Assembly (NCBI RefSeq): GCF_000482865.1
Contig: NZ_AXWW01000026.1
Coordinates: 1 to 64,000 of the forward strand
Source: Actinokineospora inagensis DSM 44258
Lineage (GTDB): Bacteria > Actinomycetota > Actinomycetes > Mycobacteriales > Pseudonocardiaceae
Length of the DNA: 64,000 nt
Direction of reading: 5' to 3'
The position numbers and the translations under genes were made by a program. Positions 51,137-58,619 of this stretch are shown one piece after another. The notes under the pieces were generated by a model. That model had not been told where the DNA came from. It did not search any database and saw only the letters and a list, made by a program, of their open reading frames with translations. Positions within the stretch are counted from its first letter, which is position 1. The number at the start of each line of letters is the position of its first letter.

Positions 51137-51594
51137 CCCGGCATTCCGAGCCGCACGCCCACGGCCCCTGGCACACGGTCGTGCTCTTGGCGGGCTTCGC
51201 CGTCACCGCCTACGCGACCCTGCGCGTCCTGGACGACCCCGACCTGCCGAGGATGCTGACCTGGTTCCTCGCCGCCGCCGTCGCCCACGACCTCGTCCTG
51301 TTCCCCGCCTACACCGCTGCCGACCGGCTGATCGCTCGCATCGACACCCGCGTGCCCCTGGTCAACCACATCCGGATCCCGCTGCTGGCCTCAGGACTGC
51401 TGTTCCTGATGTTCCTGCCCGGCATCCTCCGCCAAGGCGGCGACACCTTCCACACCGCCACCGGCCTGACCCAGGACCCCTTCCTGCACCGCTGGCTCCT
51501 GCTCACCGCCCTCTTCCTCACCACCAGCGCCACCCTCTACACCGGACGAGTGACCCTCACCCGCCCAACCTCCCGAACCACTCCTCGACGCTAA
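51133..51594 (+). CDS. Small membrane protein of the redox operon
   Basis: A 153-residue protein from ATG 51133, overlapping the previous gene by 4 bp. It has four hydrophobic helices: VVLLAGFAVTAYATLRVL, MLTWFLAAAVAHDLVLFP, IPLLASGLLFLMFLPGI and WLLLTALFLTTSATLYTG. Conserved His in VAHDLVL and VNHIRIP may matter for cofactor binding. I do not recognise the family, but it is likely a partner subunit of the preceding membrane oxidoreductase. Confidence 0.65.
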   Translation: MTRHSEPHAHGPWHTVVLLAGFAVTAYATLRVLDDPDLPRMLTWFLAAAVAHDLVLFPAYTAADRLIARIDTRVPLVNHIRIPLLASGLLFLMFLPGILRQGGDTFHTATGLTQDPFLHRWLLLTALFLTTSATLYTGRVTLTRPTSRTTPRR

Positions 51595-51710
51595 CGCCGC
51601 GACCGGTCGGATCCTCGTCGCCCGCACCGCCGAACACATCGCTTGACGCAAGCCTGGCGCCGGCGTCCACCCCTTCGCCAACCCACCTCAGCCTCCGGGA
51701 TTTCCCTTGG

Positions 51711-51728
51711 CGGCAAAGGGTTTTGCCG
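51711..51728. terminator. Weak hairpin between convergent genes
   Basis: CGGCAAA (51711-51717) pairs with TTTGCCG (51722-51728) across a 4-nt loop. It sits between the convergent membrane protein and STAS genes. Confidence 0.4.
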
Positions 51729-51754
51729 CGTGATGTGGGTGTTCGGTGTGTGGG

Positions 51755-52114
51755 TTACTGCGTGACGGGACGAGCGCAGGCGGCGATGGCTTCGGTGGTC
51801 AGGGTCCAGCAGGGCAGGACATCCAGCAGGGCGAGTAGGTCCAGCGGGCGGCGGACCACCCGCGGCACGGCGGCCAACTGCAGTGTGTGGCCCGCGTGGT
51901 GCAGACGGGCGCGGAACTCCAGTAGCGCGGTGATGGCGGCGGCGCCGAAAAACCGCACGTCGAACATCTCGATGACCACGTCGTCGGTGGCCGGGATGGC
52001 GAGGAGTTGTTCTCCCACCGCTGGGGCGCTGTACAGGTCGATCTCCCCGCCGAGCCGCAGCAGTCGCGGCGCGGAGCGGCCCGCCACCACGCGCAGCGAC
52101 GCCACGGCGGGCAT
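51755..52114 (-). CDS. STAS-domain protein (anti-sigma factor antagonist-like)
   Basis: A 119-residue STAS domain protein from ATG 52114. It has the strand LRLGGEIDLYSAP and the conserved loop MFDVRFFGAAAITAL, where anti-sigma antagonists have D-x-S-G; here the phosphorylatable Ser is replaced (RFFGAA, with Phe/Gly at that position). Loss of the Ser suggests it is not switched by a classical anti-sigma kinase. Its start overlaps the stop of a small upstream ORF (TGATG), which suggests coupling. Confidence 0.75.
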   Translation of the reverse strand: MPAVASLRVVAGRSAPRLLRLGGEIDLYSAPAVGEQLLAIPATDDVVIEMFDVRFFGAAAITALLEFRARLHHAGHTLQLAAVPRVVRRPLDLLALLDVLPCWTLTTEAIAACARPVTQ

Positions 52115-52284
52115 CACACACACCCCGTCAGGTCGAATGCCTGCCGCGCGGTGCGGTGGTGGCGGACCACGAGGATGCCCTTGGCGTGGATGGCAACTAC
52201 CGCAACAGGTGTCGCCGGGGCCCGGAAGGCGGTGTGGTGGGCGGTCTTGGCGTGGTCGCAGACGCGGAATCGCTGCATGACCAT
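52114..52284 (-). CDS. Small protein coupled to the STAS gene
   Basis: A short ORF (56 codons from ATG 52284, or 54 from ATG 52278) ends with TGA overlapping the ATG of the STAS gene. It is basic and His-rich (MQRFRVCDHAKTAHH at the start, VVRHHRTARQAFDL near the end), with no membrane segment. It is too short to place in a family. The overlap and clean codon use support a translated protein or a leader that couples STAS expression. Confidence 0.4.
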   Translation of the reverse strand: MVMQRFRVCDHAKTAHHTAFRAPATPVAVVAIHAKGILVVRHHRTARQAFDLTGCV

Positions 52285-52709
52285 GGTCTGGTCCCTGTCG
52301 ACATGTCACACGAGGGTGTGGTCTGACTGCCGAGGTCGGGGACAGCCTTCACTTTCGACGATGCATCCGCCGCAGTCTACGACCTTGACGACGATCGGAA
52401 GACCAGGTGGTGGTGTCTTTGTAGCACGCGTGGGCCAGTCTGTCAGCCTCCCCACTGGGTGGATTGTGCCCACCCGGCGCAATCGCCACGAGGCCGGGGC
52501 TCGCGTGCGCGTCGCGCACCGTCAGGTAGCCGACGCGCGTCGGCGTCGGGACAGGGCTACCCTCGGCCGGGAACACGCGTCTTGGTGTGGGCCCTGAACC
52601 TGTCACCACCGGGAGGCCCTGTGGCCGAGTCCCGAGGTGAGGGTGAGCGAAATGCCTGTCAGGCGGCCCTGGGCATGCCTGGCTCCCCTTGTGCACGAGG
52701 GTGCCTTGG
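52285..52709. other. Intergenic region between divergent regulators
   Basis: No gene is supported. It should contain promoters for the minus-strand STAS unit and the plus-strand GAF-ANTAR gene. The last 15 bp hold CACGAGG, which serves the GTG at 52710. Confidence 0.4.
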
Positions 52710-53456
52710 GTGAGCGGTGACCATGCCGTTCCAGATCCGGCGGTCTCACTGGAGCGGTTGCGGGCCGCGGTCGCGCTCGCGCTGCGCGAGCACATCGACG
52801 TCGTGGACCCGTTGGCCCGGCTGTGCCAGGCCTGCGTGCAGTTGTTGCCGGTCGACGGCGCGTCGGTGTCGCTGATGACCGGCACCGACCAGCGCGAGAC
52901 CATCTACGCCAGTGACGCGGTCGTCGACCACATCGAGACGTTGCAGTTCAGCCTTGGCGAAGGACCCTGCTTCGAGGCGTTCACCACCGGACGGCCGGTG
53001 CTGGTCACCGACCTGGCCGCGGACGCGGCCACCGCGTGGCCGGTGTTCGCCGCGCAGATGGCCGACCGGCCGGTGGGGGCGATCTTCGCGTTCCCGCTGG
53101 TGCACGGCGCCGCCCGGGTCGGCGCGATGGACCTGTACCGCACTCGCCCCGGCTGGCTCACGCCGCCGGAGTTGGCGATCGCGCTGCAGGTCGCCGACAT
53201 CGCCGCCGCCGCGCTGATCGGCCCACCCGCCGCCGGACCCGGTGCCGAGATCGACGAGGAGTGGCTGGCCTCGCTGCCCTTCCACCGGGAACACGTGCAC
53301 CAGGCCACCGGCATGCTCATCGCCGAACACCGCGTCCCGGCCGGTCAGGCGTTGGCGCTGCTGCGCGGCTACGCGTTCGCCACCGGGCGGTTGGTCGACG
53401 AGGTCGCCGCCGACCTGGTCAACCGCCGCCTGCACCCCCGCGAGATCGCTCAGTGA
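52710..53456 (+). CDS. GAF-ANTAR RNA-binding antiterminator
   Basis: A 248-residue protein from GTG 52710, chosen for the purine-rich CACGAGG 9 bp upstream. A GAF domain (about 15-165) shows DGASVSLMTG, FSLGEGPCFEAFTTGRPV and PVGAIFAFPL. The C-terminal ANTAR domain has VHQATGMLIAEHRVPAGQALALLRGYA (limits VHQAT and GYA) and ends in ADLVNRRL. ANTAR proteins bind paired hexaloop RNA stems to prevent transcription termination. The signal for the GAF domain is unknown. A second GAF-ANTAR gene follows 84 bp later. Confidence 0.85.
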   Translation: MSGDHAVPDPAVSLERLRAAVALALREHIDVVDPLARLCQACVQLLPVDGASVSLMTGTDQRETIYASDAVVDHIETLQFSLGEGPCFEAFTTGRPVLVTDLAADAATAWPVFAAQMADRPVGAIFAFPLVHGAARVGAMDLYRTRPGWLTPPELAIALQVADIAAAALIGPPAAGPGAEIDEEWLASLPFHREHVHQATGMLIAEHRVPAGQALALLRGYAFATGRLVDEVAADLVNRRLHPREIAQ

Positions 53457-53540
53457 AATCACCGCCGAACCACAACCCGACCACGCACCACAACCGACCA
53501 GCACCGCTACCCTGGGACAAGAGTATTGGAGACAGCGACG

Positions 53541-54320
53541 ATGACTGACACATCTTCCGTCGCCACCGCCCGGGAAGCCCGGATGGTGGCCGCGTTCGTC
53601 GAGATGGCCGATACCCTCGTGGCCGACTACGACGTTGTCGACGTCCTGCACCGCCTGGTCGAGCACACCGTCGCGCTGCTGGACGCCGCCGCGGCCGGTC
53701 TTCTGCTGGCTGATCAGCGCGGCAGCCTGCAGGTGTTGGCCTCGTCGACCGAAGCGGTCCGGTTGCTGGAGTTGTTCCAGGTGCAGGCCAACGAGGGCCC
53801 CTGCCTGGACGCCTACCGCACCGGCGAACGCATCCTGGCCGACGACCTTTCCACCGTCGACCGGCGCTGGCCGTCCTTCGCGCCGAAAGCCCTCCAGCAG
53901 GGGTTCGCGTCCGTGCACGCCGTTCCGCTGCGGTTGCGCGGTGAGGTGATCGGCGCGCTGAACCTGTTCGGCAGCCACACCGGTCGCCTGTCCACGGCCG
54001 ACTTGCTCGTGGCCCAGGCGCTGGCCGACACCGCGACCATCGGCATCTTGCAGGAACGCGCCATCCGCCGCGGCGAGGTCCTCACCGAGCAGTTGCAGAC
54101 CGCGTTGAACAGCCGCGTCATCATCGAGCAGGCCAAGGGTGTGCTCTCCCACGCGGGCGACCTCGACATGGACCTGACGTTCGAGGTGCTGCGGGACTAC
54201 GCCCGCCACCATTCCGCGCGCCTGTCCGACGTCGCCGCCCAACTGGCCAACGCCACCCTCGATCCCCGGACGGTCCTGACCCACCACAGCAGGCAGCGAC
54301 ACTCCGCACCGCCGCACTGA
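53541..54320 (+). CDS. GAF-ANTAR RNA-binding antiterminator (second copy)
   Basis: A 259-residue protein from ATG 53541 (GGAG about 10 bp upstream). The GAF domain (25-175) contains AGLLLADQRGSLQVLAS, QVQANEGPCLDAYRTGERI and VIGALNLFGSH. The ANTAR part reads LNSRVIIEQAKGVLSHAG and then ARHHSARLSDVAAQL. It is clearly related to the preceding protein but far from identical, so the pair arose by an old duplication. They may sense different ligands and share RNA targets. Confidence 0.85.
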   Translation: MTDTSSVATAREARMVAAFVEMADTLVADYDVVDVLHRLVEHTVALLDAAAAGLLLADQRGSLQVLASSTEAVRLLELFQVQANEGPCLDAYRTGERILADDLSTVDRRWPSFAPKALQQGFASVHAVPLRLRGEVIGALNLFGSHTGRLSTADLLVAQALADTATIGILQERAIRRGEVLTEQLQTALNSRVIIEQAKGVLSHAGDLDMDLTFEVLRDYARHHSARLSDVAAQLANATLDPRTVLTHHSRQRHSAPPH

Positions 54321-54373
54321 CCGCCGCCGTGTGGCGGGCACTCGCCGGTATCAGCCGCCCGAGCACACGGGTG

Positions 54374-55228
54374 TCATGAGGTCAACAAGGTCATCGCCGC
54401 GGACAGGCTGTCGACGTGGTCGACCCCGGCGAGCGGCCGCCGCGGCCATCCCGGGCCCGCGATGACACGGCGCGACGAGAAGGACCGCAATGCCCGTAGC
54501 GCGTCAGGTTGTGCGGTCTGGGGTCGCTGCGCCCAGAGCACCACGGCAGCGGGCGCGGCGATGGCCGCCGCGTGCACGAGGCTCGGCATCGGGACCGCCG
54601 CACCAAGCATCCGCACCGGTACCCGGCTTTCCGCCAGTGCCGCCGCCAGCGCTTCCAACCCGAGCGTGTGCTGCTCGGTCGCCGCGCACGCCAACAGCAC
54701 GGGTGCCGCCTGCTCCGTCGGCGGGCGGGACACCCGGTGCAGCACCGCCGTGATGGCCCAGGACAGGACGTGCTCGGTGTCGATCCCGTCCTCGGCACAG
54801 GGCCCGTCGTCGAGGGCCGTCAGCGCCGGGCGGCACACCCGCTCCCACAGGTCCACCACTCCGACGTCGGCGAAGACGTTCTCCAGCAGATCCACACAGC
54901 GCGCGTTGTCCAACTCCCGCGCGGCGGCGAGCACCTGTGGAAGGGCCTGGGCGGCCGATATGGCCGCGGTGATCGCGCGGGCGGCCTCCGAGGGCAACGT
55001 GCCCGCGTCGATGAGATCCCGCATCCGCCGCAACCGCGCGATGTCCTCGGCCGTGTACCGCCGATACTGCCCCGCCCGAGCGGCGTGCGGCCCCACACCG
55101 TAGCGGCGATGCCAGGCGCGCAGCGTCGACTCCGCGATCCGCAACTGCCGAGCGACCTGCCCCGCGGTCCAGACCACACCGTCAACCGCCGCACGCTCCA
55201 CGGTCCCATCCTCACCCCCGAGCCACAT
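54374..55228 (-). CDS. MerR-type regulator with B12-binding-like C-terminal domain
   Basis: A 284-residue regulator from ATG 55228. Residues 18-80 form a MerR HTH (TAGQVARQLRIAESTLRAW, then YRRYTAEDIARLRRM). The rest matches the arrangement of CarH/LitR-type regulators: a helical cap (VDLLENVFADVG, WERVCRPALTALDDG) and a Rossmann-like part (PVLLACAATEQHTLGLEAL, PVRMLGAAVPMPSLVHAA). The cobalamin-binding His of the E-x-H signature of CarH is not obvious; CAATEQHTLG has a QH. It might sense light, oxygen or another ligand. It is convergent with the GAF-ANTAR gene. Confidence 0.75.
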   Translation of the reverse strand: MWLGGEDGTVERAAVDGVVWTAGQVARQLRIAESTLRAWHRRYGVGPHAARAGQYRRYTAEDIARLRRMRDLIDAGTLPSEAARAITAAISAAQALPQVLAAARELDNARCVDLLENVFADVGVVDLWERVCRPALTALDDGPCAEDGIDTEHVLSWAITAVLHRVSRPPTEQAAPVLLACAATEQHTLGLEALAAALAESRVPVRMLGAAVPMPSLVHAAAIAAPAAVVLWAQRPQTAQPDALRALRSFSSRRVIAGPGWPRRPLAGVDHVDSLSAAMTLLTS

Positions 55229-55293
55229 CGAGCGTGGCGGTGCGCCCCCGGCGACCTGGTTGATCCCGTCATCGATCGAACTCGGTACCCGCG

Positions 55294-55731
55294 TCAGACC
55301 GCGGTGGCGTCGACCGCGGCCGCCAGGGAGTCGACCACGGCGTCGCCCAGTTTCTCGAACTCCCGCTTCAGGAACGGGTCGGCCAGTTTGGCCAGACCGT
55401 GGAACACGACGGTGGCCTCGTAGGTGATCACCGTGCCATCCGGGGTCGAGGTCAGGGTGAGGTCGTCGGTGGAGGTCGCGGTCTTGTTCTTCCCGACGAA
55501 GACGAGGTGCTCCGGCTCCAGCAGGGCGAGCTCGTACACCAGCTCGGTTTCCCTGCCCTTGAACCAGGACACGTTGCGCCAGCGGGCACCGACCCGGATC
55601 GGCCCCTCGTCGAGGCGGGTGCAGGACAGGGTGCCGGGATCCCACGCCTCCGCTCGGGCGAAATCCTTCAGGTAGTTCACAACAACAGCAACGGGTTTGC
55701 GCACGGTGATCGTGCGCCGCACCTGGACCAT
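55294..55731 (-). CDS. SRPBCC-fold protein
   Basis: A 145-residue protein of the START/SRPBCC lipid-binding fold: VRRTITVRKPVAVVVNYL at the start, PIRVGARWRNVSWFKG and GTVITYEATVVFHGLAKLADP in the middle, then a long C-terminal helix. The hydrophobic cavity should bind a lipid or aromatic molecule; the ligand is unknown. It is transcribed in the same direction as the MerR-type gene, 65 bp upstream of its start. Two more SRPBCC genes occur within 2 kb. Confidence 0.75.
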   Translation of the reverse strand: MVQVRRTITVRKPVAVVVNYLKDFARAEAWDPGTLSCTRLDEGPIRVGARWRNVSWFKGRETELVYELALLEPEHLVFVGKNKTATSTDDLTLTSTPDGTVITYEATVVFHGLAKLADPFLKREFEKLGDAVVDSLAAAVDATAV

Positions 55732-56248
55732 GGCGGTTCTCCCCTGACGCGGGACTGTGGACGGTGATCGGTGCGCCCGCCGGACGGCGCCGTGACGGCC
55801 GTGCGGCAGCGGACCCTGGCGACGACGCCTGCCCAGGCGTGTTCCGGTCCGGCTCTGCGTCGCGTGGCCAGTGTCCTCGTCATGTCGGCACCTCGCCGAA
55901 CGACGCGCCCCCGGTGCGTTCGCTCCGCGCCGGGTGCCCGCTCATCTTGCCGGGGCGCATCGCTTGTGCAACGATTGGGCGAGTTCATGATCCTGGTCCG
56001 GTACGCGGTGCACGCGAGTCGAGCGTCCGCGGCGACGGGGTCATCGAGTTTCACCACCGCCCTTGCCCCTGGCGGCACCCGCACACAGGTTGCGCAGTGC
56101 GCCAGAGAGATCGGCGGTCCATGGTTCCTTCCGCACAAAAGCCCGTTGCGCTGTTCGCCCGCCGCTCGACACAACCCGATGACGGGTCGCACGTGGTGCT
56201 GGACAGGCCCTGCCCGACCCGCGTCGCCGGTGACCGGAGCGGGTCACC
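55732..56248. other. Gene-free region before whiB
   Basis: Several overlapping open frames exist, but none has recognisable features. This should be the promoter and leader region of the whiB/SRPBCC operon and of the divergent SRPBCC gene. Confidence 0.4.
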
Positions 56249-56605
56249 GTGGTCGATGTGAGCCGTCTGCCGCGCCCGGTCACCGCCGTGTGGGACTGGC
56301 AGCTCCACGCGGCGTGCCGCGAGATCGACAGCACGACGTTCTTCCATCCCGAGTACGAACGCGGCCCGGAGAAGGACGAGCGTGATCGCCGAGCCAAGGC
56401 GGTCTGCCGCGCCTGTCCGGTGATCCGGGCATGTCGCAGGCACGCGCTCCTCGTGCGGGAGCCCTACGGCGTGTGGGGTGGCCTGACCGTCGCCGAACGC
56501 ACGGCGCTCTTGCGCCGCATCGACTCGGCCACCTGGCCCGATCACTACCCCCACCACGAACCACGCAGCACGATCCAGCCGACGGAGGCACGACAACATG
56601 GGTGA
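56249..56605 (+). CDS. WhiB-family iron-sulfur transcription factor
   Basis: A 118-residue Wbl protein. The four Fe-S ligands are Cys23, Cys53, Cys56 and Cys62 (CRACPVIRAC), and the turn GVWGG follows (about residues 74-78). These hold a [4Fe-4S] cluster that senses redox state or NO and contacts the primary sigma factor. GTG 56249 is taken as the start; GTG 56258 is an alternative. The 3' end overlaps the next gene by 8 bp, so WhiB and an SRPBCC protein are co-expressed. Confidence 0.9.
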   Translation: MVDVSRLPRPVTAVWDWQLHAACREIDSTTFFHPEYERGPEKDERDRRAKAVCRACPVIRACRRHALLVREPYGVWGGLTVAERTALLRRIDSATWPDHYPHHEPRSTIQPTEARQHG

Positions 56606-57005
56606 TTTCCAGGCGGCGACAACCGTGGACGCCGCGCAGGACGCGGTGTTCGGCTACTTGTCCACAGTGGACAACCTGCCGGCGTACTTCACGCGCATGA
56701 CGTCCGCGACCGCCGGTGACGGCGAGGAAGTGCACACCTCGGCCCAACTGCCCCACGGCAAGCACGTCGAGGGCAACGCCTGGTTCCGGGTCGACCCCGA
56801 CAACCGCCGGATCGAGTGGGGATCCAAGGGCGACAACAACTACCACGGCTCGCTGGAGGTCCACGACGCCCGCGGCAACTGCGAGGTGCGCGTGAGCGTG
56901 CACACCACACGCGTGCCCGATGGCGACAACGACGTGCAGCGGGGTTTGCACGAGACCCTGGCGAACATCAAACGCCTCGTCGAACAACAACACGTCGCCG
57001 GTTGA
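56598..57005 (+). CDS. SRPBCC-fold protein co-transcribed with whiB
   Basis: A 135-residue polyketide-cyclase/SRPBCC-like protein. It begins with FQAATTVDAAQDAVFGYL, has MTSATAGDGEEVHT and ends with a C-terminal helix (LHETLANIKRLVEQ). ATG 56598 lies within the end of whiB, with GGAGG 10 bp upstream. It probably binds a small hydrophobic ligand. Known relatives occur in actinobacterial stress loci; the ligand is unknown. Confidence 0.75.
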   Translation: MGDFQAATTVDAAQDAVFGYLSTVDNLPAYFTRMTSATAGDGEEVHTSAQLPHGKHVEGNAWFRVDPDNRRIEWGSKGDNNYHGSLEVHDARGNCEVRVSVHTTRVPDGDNDVQRGLHETLANIKRLVEQQHVAG

Positions 57006-57129
57006 TCGCGGTCCACCGATCTGCGCACACTGTGCGCGGCCCGGCAGTGGACTCGCCACGGACCTGCTCGTCGTCCCCGACGACCCCGCCGACCGGACGA
57101 GCACACAACACGAGAAGGAGGTCTGTCCA

Positions 57130-57597
57130 ATGAGTACCATCACCGAATCCGTCGACGTGAAGGTCACCGTGTCCACCGCCTACAACCAGTGGACCCAGTT
57201 CGAGTCGTTCCCGCGGTTCATGGACGGTGTCGAGGAGATCCGCCAAACCGGCAGCACCCACACCCACTGGAGGATCACCGTCGCCGGGGTGACCAAGGAG
57301 TTCGACGCGACGATCACCGAGCAGAAACCCGACGAGCGGGTCGCCTGGAAATCGGACTCCGGCCCCACGCACGCCGGGGTGATCACGTTCCACTACATCG
57401 ACGAGGACACCACCCGGGTGACCGCGCAGATGGACATCGACCCCGAGGGGTTCGTCGAGAACGTCGCGGACAAGCTCGGCATCCTCGACCGCAAGGTCAA
57501 GGGCGACATGGAACGCTTCAAAGCGTTCATCGAGAACCGCGACGGGCACGAGACCGGCGCGTGGCGCGGTGACGTCGACCATCCCACCCAGCACTGA
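57130..57597 (+). CDS. SRPBCC-fold protein
   Basis: A 155-residue SRPBCC/cyclase-type protein. AGGAGG lies 9 nt before ATG 57130. The sequence opens with TESVDVKVTVSTAYNQWTQF, then FPRFMDGVEEIRQTG and VTKEFDATITEQKPDERVAW, a pattern common in cyclase/dehydrase-like proteins of actinomycete stress regions. The C-terminal helix ends in FKAFIENRDGHETGAW. It lies 124 bp after the previous SRPBCC gene and probably belongs to the same transcript. Confidence 0.75.
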   Translation: MSTITESVDVKVTVSTAYNQWTQFESFPRFMDGVEEIRQTGSTHTHWRITVAGVTKEFDATITEQKPDERVAWKSDSGPTHAGVITFHYIDEDTTRVTAQMDIDPEGFVENVADKLGILDRKVKGDMERFKAFIENRDGHETGAWRGDVDHPTQH

Positions 57598-57716
57598 CTC
57601 CCGCGGCTGTCCTGATTTCCCCCTGACGTCCACGTGAAGGGGGGCGGGCAGGCTCTCCCCGGCCGCCTCCCTCCCGCCGCACACCCAGTTCCCCACCACT
57701 GACAAGGGGTTTGCCA

Positions 57717-58208
57717 ATGGCCACACCACACCACCCTCAGCCAGGACCAGCCACCAGCGGCATCACCCCCGGCAAGGCCACCCCGGCGCAACTGGTCGCC
57801 AGGGCCTTCGGGGTTGTGTTCCTGTTGGTCGGCATCGGCGGCTTCATCCCGGGGCTGACCACGAACTACGATCAGTTGTCGTTCGCCGGACACGGCTCGA
57901 TGGCGATGCTGCTGGGGTTGTTCATGGTGTCGATCCTGCACAACGCCGTGCACCTGTTGTTCGGCGCCGCCGGGCTCGCACTGGCTCGCACACCGGGCTC
58001 CGCGCGGACATACCTGATCGGTGGCGGCCTGATCTACCTGGTGCTGTGGGTCTACGGACTCCTCGTCGACCACAACTCCACCGCGAACTTCGTGCCGGTC
58101 AACACCGCCGACAACTGGCTGCACCTGGGCCTCGCGGCCGTCATGATCGCCCTCGGTCTGCTCACCGCTCGCGTTCCGAGTCCATCCGCGCCCGAGAGCC
58201 GCCGGTGA
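57717..58208 (+). CDS. DUF4383-like membrane protein
   Basis: A 163-residue protein from ATG 57717 with AGGGG upstream. Four helices are seen: LVARAFGVVFLLVGIGGF, MAMLLGLFMVSILHNAVHLL, ARTYLIGGGLIYLVLWVYG and NWLHLGLAAVMIALGLL. HNAVHLLFGAAGL and the helix count match the DUF4383 family. The family is common in actinobacteria; function is unknown. It lies in a stress region next to a catalase gene and a WhiB operon. Confidence 0.75.
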   Translation: MATPHHPQPGPATSGITPGKATPAQLVARAFGVVFLLVGIGGFIPGLTTNYDQLSFAGHGSMAMLLGLFMVSILHNAVHLLFGAAGLALARTPGSARTYLIGGGLIYLVLWVYGLLVDHNSTANFVPVNTADNWLHLGLAAVMIALGLLTARVPSPSAPESRR

Positions 58209-58314
58209 CCACCACCACCGCGCAGTAGGGGTGGTCGCCACGCACTACCCATTGTGGACAGACCGGTTCGTCGCTCGCCTGGACGCCCGGCGGTCGTGGG
58301 TGGTCGGAGCAAGC

Positions 58315-58480
58315 CCGCGCATCGAAGACACTGGCCGTCGACCGGCTCGACGCCCTGCACGCGGCGGTGAGGGGTGGGACGGCGTCGGTGTCGGGCGTGT
58401 ACGGCGGCGAGGTCGATGATGGAGATGTTCGACCGGGGCATCCAGTTGCGCATGGGCGTCCGCAAATGGGCCTGCGCGGC
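58315..58480 (+). pseudogene. Remnant of a zinc-dependent alcohol dehydrogenase
   Basis: One plus frame reads SKTLAVDRLDALHAAVRGG, TASVSGVYGGEVDD and then, after a frame change, MEMFDRGIQLRMGVRKW. This matches the NAD-domain end of Zn-ADHs (GG-x-VS-x-SGVYGG and FDK-QIQLRMGQ). About 55 residues are left. The remaining 58209-58619 interval is otherwise without a gene and ends with GGAGG before the catalase start. Confidence 0.5.
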
Positions 58481-58619
58481 GGCGAAGTGGGGGCAGCGTG
58501 CACGTGTGAAGCGGGAGTTCGCGGGGTAGACGAAGACAAGATCGTGGGCCTGTGACACCTGACAGGCCCGTGCGCCCCAGACCCCGGCGTATCCACATTT
58601 CCTGGTACCTGGAGGCGCC

